Below, piece by piece: positions 5,936 to 9,043 of a stretch of DNA of 9,043 bases; position 1 is the first letter of the stretch; each line of letters begins with the position of its first letter. Made by a program: the position numbers and the translations under genes. Origin of the DNA: Spirochaetales bacterium (GTDB lineage Bacteria > Spirochaetota > Spirochaetia > Sphaerochaetales > Sphaerochaetaceae); the NCBI GenBank assembly GCA_022784805.1, contig JALFYG010000259.1:1-9043 (forward strand). Reading direction: 5' to 3'. The notes under the pieces are model-generated. The model saw only the letters and a list, made by a program, of their open reading frames with translations, was not told the DNA's origin and did no database searches.

Positions 5936-7513
5936 TTAGTTATAAGAACAAGCTGTAGGAACAACCATGTTGATATTGTCGTTGACGAGCTTTGTGATTC
6001 CTACCTTATTTGACCAAACAGCAAGGTTATTAAGCTGATACATACCGTATCCATAAGCTTCTTCCTTGATATACTCGTGGACAGCGTTGATGTTTTCTGG
6101 AGTGAAGCCCTCGACTGTTGAAGCTTCTGCGATCATGTCTGCAAGAACATAGTCATGTCTACTTGTTGCGTCGCCTGTCTTATAAGCTCTGCAGTCATAT
6201 CTTGTGTTCCAGTGGTTTGCAAGTGTGATACCGCCGACCTGGTTAATGAACATGTCATACTGAGTTCCATCAAGTCTGATGGCTGTAACAAGAGCAACCT
6301 GTCTAAGGTCAAGCTTGATGTTGATTCCAACAGCAGCACAGCAGTTCTGAATGATTTCAGCAACAGTCTTTGTTGTTGATGAACCAAGAAGAACAAGCTC
6401 CTCGCCCTTGTAGTTGGACTTTGCAAGACACTCTTTTGCCTTCTCTACATCATATGGATAGTACTCTTCATCGAGCCACTCTTTCTGGTATCCCATTGCA
6501 TAAGTAGCTGCTGAGTCGTGCATTTCTGTTCCATAGCCCTCAAGAGCAGCATTAATCAACAGCTGGTTGTTGATTGCGTAGCAGATAGCCTGTCTCAGGT
6601 ACTTATCTTCTGCAACAGCCTTTCCTTCTGCACCGGAGAAGTAAATCTGCATACCGTTTCTTGCATCTGCTCTCTGGAGAGTGTAGTCACTGTCCCCATC
6701 AAACTGGACAGCAGTGGAAGCTGCGAAGTTAACTACGAAGTCAACGACACCTGTTTCAAGTGCGATACCAAGCTGAGCTGCTTCAGGAATAATGTGTACA
6801 GTACATTTGTCAACAGTAGCTCTCAACTGCTCTGGAAGGAGGCTGTAATCCTGCCAATAGTCGTCTCTGAGTGTGTATTCCATTGATGATCCGGAAACAA
6901 ATTTGGTTACTTCATAGACACTTGTTGTGACACAACTGCTAACAAAGTCATCGCCAGCATCTTCATATGCTGCCTTTGAGCAGACAAGAGTATCTGTCAT
7001 AAATGTCTCGAATACACCCACGAGAGTATTGTTGAACTTAACTCTTACAGTGTAATCGTCTAAAGCTTCAATAGATTCAACATACTTATAGTTTGGCTTA
7101 AGAGCCTTTGCTACAGCTGTTTCAACAACCCAAACGATATCTTCAGAAGTGATCTTGTTTCCCTTGCTGTCTGTGATATAGTCCCAAAGAGTGATGTCAT
7201 AAGTTACACCGTTATCTTCTGTCTTCCATTCCTTTGCAATCCATGGAACAAGTGTATTGGATCCATCAAGGTAACCAAGGGATTCATAAGTGATAGTGGA
7301 AATTACAGGAAGGTTGTTTCCGATATTTGATCTGAATGGGGAAAGAGTATCCCAACCTGTGTTGATACCAACATTGATCTCTACTTTTTTCTTTTCTGCA
7401 ACAGTTGTAGTTGCTGTTGTTGTTCCAGTAGAACTAGATTTTGATTCGCTTTTACCGCATGATACGAAAAGCATCAGTGCTGCCAACAGAAGTACAAAAA
7501 CAGTCTTCTTCAT
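5936..7513 (-). CDS. Extracytoplasmic solute-binding lipoprotein, family 5 (DppA/OppA type)
   Basis: Captures the ligand outside the cytoplasmic membrane and delivers it to the DppBC permeases. In 525 aa it has a lipoprotein signal of MKKTVFVLLLAALMLFVSC type with Cys19 as the lipidation site. The preceding F-V-S departs from the usual L-[AS]-[GA] box and fits the looser spirochaetal form. A Ser/Thr-rich linker (about 21-38) leads to the mature domain. TYESLGYLDGSNTLVPWIAK (75-94) is typical of the SBP_bac_5 family, followed by a KITSEDIVW-like region (120-128). Later there is a DKYLRQAICYAINNQLL-like segment, also characteristic. Start 7513 has AAGGAG 5 bases upstream. It is the first gene of the operon, with a promoter of its own. 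Family 5 proteins bind peptides, but also nickel, haem, opines and oligosaccharides; the flanking sulfatases suggest a sulfated ligand, which is inference. Confidence 0.93.
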   Translation of the reverse strand: MKKTVFVLLLAALMLFVSCGKSESKSSSTGTTTATTTVAEKKKVEINVGINTGWDTLSPFRSNIGNNLPVISTITYESLGYLDGSNTLVPWIAKEWKTEDNGVTYDITLWDYITDSKGNKITSEDIVWVVETAVAKALKPNYKYVESIEALDDYTVRVKFNNTLVGVFETFMTDTLVCSKAAYEDAGDDFVSSCVTTSVYEVTKFVSGSSMEYTLRDDYWQDYSLLPEQLRATVDKCTVHIIPEAAQLGIALETGVVDFVVNFAASTAVQFDGDSDYTLQRADARNGMQIYFSGAEGKAVAEDKYLRQAICYAINNQLLINAALEGYGTEMHDSAATYAMGYQKEWLDEEYYPYDVEKAKECLAKSNYKGEELVLLGSSTTKTVAEIIQNCCAAVGINIKLDLRQVALVTAIRLDGTQYDMFINQVGGITLANHWNTRYDCRAYKTGDATSRHDYVLADMIAEASTVEGFTPENINAVHEYIKEEAYGYGMYQLNNLAVWSNKVGITKLVNDNINMVVPTACSYN

Positions 7514-7518
7514 AATGT

Positions 7519-7524
7519 CTCCTT
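7519..7524 (-). promoter_or_regulatory. Ribosome binding site of the solute-binding protein gene
   Basis: AAGGAG on the minus strand, preceded by a run of A, lies 5 bases before the ATG at 7513 and supports that start. It lies close behind the leader hairpin at 7531-7550. Confidence 0.8.
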
Positions 7525-7530
7525 TTTTTC

Positions 7531-7550
7531 TTGGAAGAAAAACATTCCAA
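7531..7550 (-). promoter_or_regulatory. Leader hairpin before the solute-binding protein gene
   Basis: The arms TTGGAA (7531-7536) and TTCCAA (7545-7550) surround an 8-base loop in the predicted 5' leader, about seven bases before the ribosome binding site. It could stabilise the transcript or influence translation. The stem is short, so a functional role is uncertain. Confidence 0.4.
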
Positions 7551-7553
7551 AAT

Positions 7554-7574
7554 ATAATTAATCAATTTAATTAT
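7554..7574. promoter_or_regulatory. Inverted repeat at the predicted transcription start (candidate operator)
   Basis: ATAATTAA (7554-7561) and TTAATTAT (7567-7574) are perfect 8-bp arms around a 5-base spacer. The repeat begins where transcription should start, about 7 bases past the -10 box. A dimeric repressor bound here would block initiation. No regulator gene is in the window. Confidence 0.5.
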
Positions 7575-7580
7575 GTGTAA

Positions 7581-7608
7581 ATGATAACAGAGGTTTTGAA
7601 TAACGCAA
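7581..7608 (-). promoter_or_regulatory. Sigma-70-like promoter of the transporter-sulfatase operon
   Basis: On the minus strand the -35 candidate TTGCGT (7603-7608) and the -10 box TATCAT (7581-7586, 5 of 6 consensus) are 16 bases apart. A long A/T tract lies directly upstream and could act as an UP element. The predicted start, near 7574, gives a leader of about 60 bases before the binding-protein ATG. Confidence 0.6.
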
Positions 7609-7612
7609 GAAC

Positions 7613-7635
7613 TTTTTTATAAATTTTATAAAAAA
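7613..7635. repeat. Perfect 23-base AT palindrome abutting the promoter
   Basis: TTTTTTATAAA (7613-7623) and TTTATAAAAAA (7625-7635) are exact 11-base inverted arms around the single base at 7624. The palindrome ends 4 bases upstream of the -35 candidate. That position fits an activator site or a bent UP element. Chance is less likely at this length but not excluded in pure A/T sequence. Confidence 0.55.
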
Positions 7636-7644
7636 TATTTTTGC

Positions 7645-7659
7645 ACAAAGTTTCTTTGT
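7645..7659 (-). terminator. Weak candidate terminator after the upstream sulfatase gene
   Basis: A 6-bp stem, ACAAAG (7645-7650) with CTTTGT (7654-7659) around a 3-base loop, lies about 30 bases after the stop codon. The T-rich tract follows only after an intervening GCAAAAA, so termination is likely inefficient and some transcripts may run into the transporter operon. Confidence 0.3.
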
Positions 7660-7690
7660 TCAAACCACCCTGTAATTTTTGATTTAGTAA

Positions 7691-9043
7691 TTATTTAGCG
7701 ATATTTTGACTCTCTCTAGCCTTTCTCACAAGAGCGCCCAGCATCATACCTCCCAAGCCCTCTTCATATTGCTTGAAGATGTCAGCTTTGACCTCTTCGC
7801 TGAGCCCCGCAGTCATGGCTTCCACCTGGGAGCGTCTGATTCGGTTATCTACTTTTCTTGGAACGATGTCACAGGTAGCCTGATACCAATCCAGCATTGC
7901 GTTTTTCAGTTTGAATATCTCATCTTTGTACTTTGGATTATCTATTTCGTTTTTCTCTTCAAGTCTATCTTTCTCAAGATCATAGAATTCATCCTTGCCA
8001 TTGGCACGCTTGATATACTTATATCTATGATTTCTGATCATAGTTCCCTTGATGTGGGCATCCCCATTGGTCTGAGAAATCTGCTTAGGCCAGTAATCAC
8101 TTACTTCAGGAATACTTCCGTTCTTACCACATACTCCATGGTATTCATCTGCCTGCCACTCATATGGCATTCTTCCGCCTTCGGAGAAGACATATTCCCT
8201 TACTTCCTTGTTTCTATCTTCCACGACAGGCCTTAAAGATACCCCGAACTGGTCATGGTCAGGCTCAACTCCAGCATAATCCATTACTGTCCTATAGAAG
8301 TCCACCAATTCCACCAAGCTATTTGATACTCCTGGGTCAACCTTCTCTCCCTTAGGAGGTTTGATAAGGAAAGGAACCCTGACAAGGCAATCTTCAAATG
8401 TATTCTGAGATTTCTCAGGAAGAGAGTAATCCCCACAGAAATCACCATGGTCTGATAGCACTACAATGAGAGTATCATCGTAGACTCCCTTTTCCTTGAG
8501 ACCATCGCAGAGTCTCTTAAACTGTGCGTCGATCTTCATGCACATTCCAAGATAGACAGCCCTCAGTTCATTCCAATCCTTTTCTTCCAACTGATCTATG
8601 CCCATATGAGAGCGTAATTCTTCCTGCATCAAAGGTTTTCCTACTCCCTTGGAAGCTCTTGAAGGAAGCTTCTTCCTGTCAATTGCAGAGAAATATGGCT
8701 CTTCGACACCATAAGGGCAATGAGGATAGAAAAGACCAAGAAAGGCTACCACCGGCTTTTCTCCATGATCCTCCCCGAACATCTCTATACATCTATCGAT
8801 ATCACTGTCATCGGATGTGTAGTTGATACCTTCCTTGTTTGTTGTTAGTTCTCCCTGGAAATGGGAGTAATAGAACTTACTTCCCTTCTCTCCCCTTATT
8901 GCAGGGTTTACAGGTTTGTTATGGTCTGGGGAAATAACTCTTTGATCTTTTTTACCTGAATGTATTTCATCTGCGTGGGATTCATATAAGCCTGGAATCT
9001 GACCGGCAACCAAGTCGTTGCGGTCATTCATCCAAACATAGTA
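7691..9043 (-). CDS. Sulfatase-family hydrolase, C-terminal part (5' end beyond window)
   Basis: The reading frame is open to the last base of the window (residues YYVW precede the first in-window Met), so the gene starts beyond 9043 and 450 residues are visible. The missing N-terminus would carry the first metal ligands and the catalytic C/S-x-P-x-R motif, so activity cannot be judged. Visible S1-type sulfatase marks are VWMNDRNDLVAGQ at the edge, GLFYPHCPYGVEEPYFSAID with its conserved His, the metal pair in LSDHGDFCGDYSLPEKSQNT with the downstream Lys, the FEDCLVRVPFLIKPP segment and a C-terminal FYDLEKDRLEEKNE domain. The motifs differ from those of the sulfatase at 591-2057: it lacks the GxMHFVGPDQ type motif and has DYSLPEKSQNTFED in place of RGLYGKQTFFEE, so the two are different subfamilies, probably with different substrates. 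It lies upstream of the transporter operon on the same strand. Confidence 0.88.
   Translation of the reverse strand, partial: YYVWMNDRNDLVAGQIPGLYESHADEIHSGKKDQRVISPDHNKPVNPAIRGEKGSKFYYSHFQGELTTNKEGINYTSDDSDIDRCIEMFGEDHGEKPVVAFLGLFYPHCPYGVEEPYFSAIDRKKLPSRASKGVGKPLMQEELRSHMGIDQLEEKDWNELRAVYLGMCMKIDAQFKRLCDGLKEKGVYDDTLIVVLSDHGDFCGDYSLPEKSQNTFEDCLVRVPFLIKPPKGEKVDPGVSNSLVELVDFYRTVMDYAGVEPDHDQFGVSLRPVVEDRNKEVREYVFSEGGRMPYEWQADEYHGVCGKNGSIPEVSDYWPKQISQTNGDAHIKGTMIRNHRYKYIKRANGKDEFYDLEKDRLEEKNEIDNPKYKDEIFKLKNAMLDWYQATCDIVPRKVDNRIRRSQVEAMTAGLSEEVKADIFKQYEEGLGGMMLGALVRKARESQNIAK

Noticed and set aside
8524..9031. Possibility that the upstream sulfatase starts at the Met at 9029-9031
   Set aside because: The frame stays open to the window edge with residues typical of the family interior (YYVW), no ribosome binding site can be placed, and the catalytic N-terminal region would be missing.

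Overview
The window is a compact, single-strand (minus) stretch of bacterial chromosome of moderate-to-low GC, with almost no non-coding DNA apart from two AT-rich regulatory gaps. The best guess is a host- or gut-associated anaerobic spirochaete. The arguments are a loose lipobox (F-V-S-C) on the binding protein and a class II aldolase N-terminus of a form I associate with spirochaetes and some clostridia. This assignment is tentative, because no rRNA or other phylogenetic marker is present.

Reading in the direction of transcription (high to low coordinates), the window begins inside a sulfatase-family gene whose 5' end lies beyond base 9043 (7691-9043). A 177-base AT-rich gap follows. It holds a weak terminator-like hairpin, a perfect 23-base AT palindrome, a sigma-70-like promoter, an inverted repeat at the predicted transcription start and a leader hairpin. 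From that promoter runs a six-gene operon: a lipoprotein solute-binding protein of family 5 (5936-7513), a 10-bp intercistronic hairpin, two DppB/DppC-type permeases (4892-5863, 4035-4892), two DppD/DppF-type ATPases (3021-4022, 2067-3020) and a complete second sulfatase with choline-sulfatase-like motifs (591-2057). The five promoter-distal genes are separated by at most 12 bases or overlap. The operon closes with a clean intrinsic terminator at 558-587. A separate AT-rich leader with two adjacent palindromes then precedes a class II fructose-bisphosphate aldolase gene that runs off the left edge (1-431).

Taken together, the locus looks like a complete Dpp/Opp-type ABC importer co-transcribed with one sulfatase and preceded by another. 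The complete sulfatase starts directly with its catalytic core and has no signal peptide, so it should be cytoplasmic. The simplest model is that an intact sulfate ester (a sulfated oligosaccharide, a choline-sulfate-like compound or another sulfated small molecule) is captured at the membrane, imported by the peptide-type transporter and desulfated inside the cell. The substrate cannot be read from the sequence. There are no RNA genes, mobile elements or CRISPR arrays, and no gene-free stretch exceeds 300 bases.
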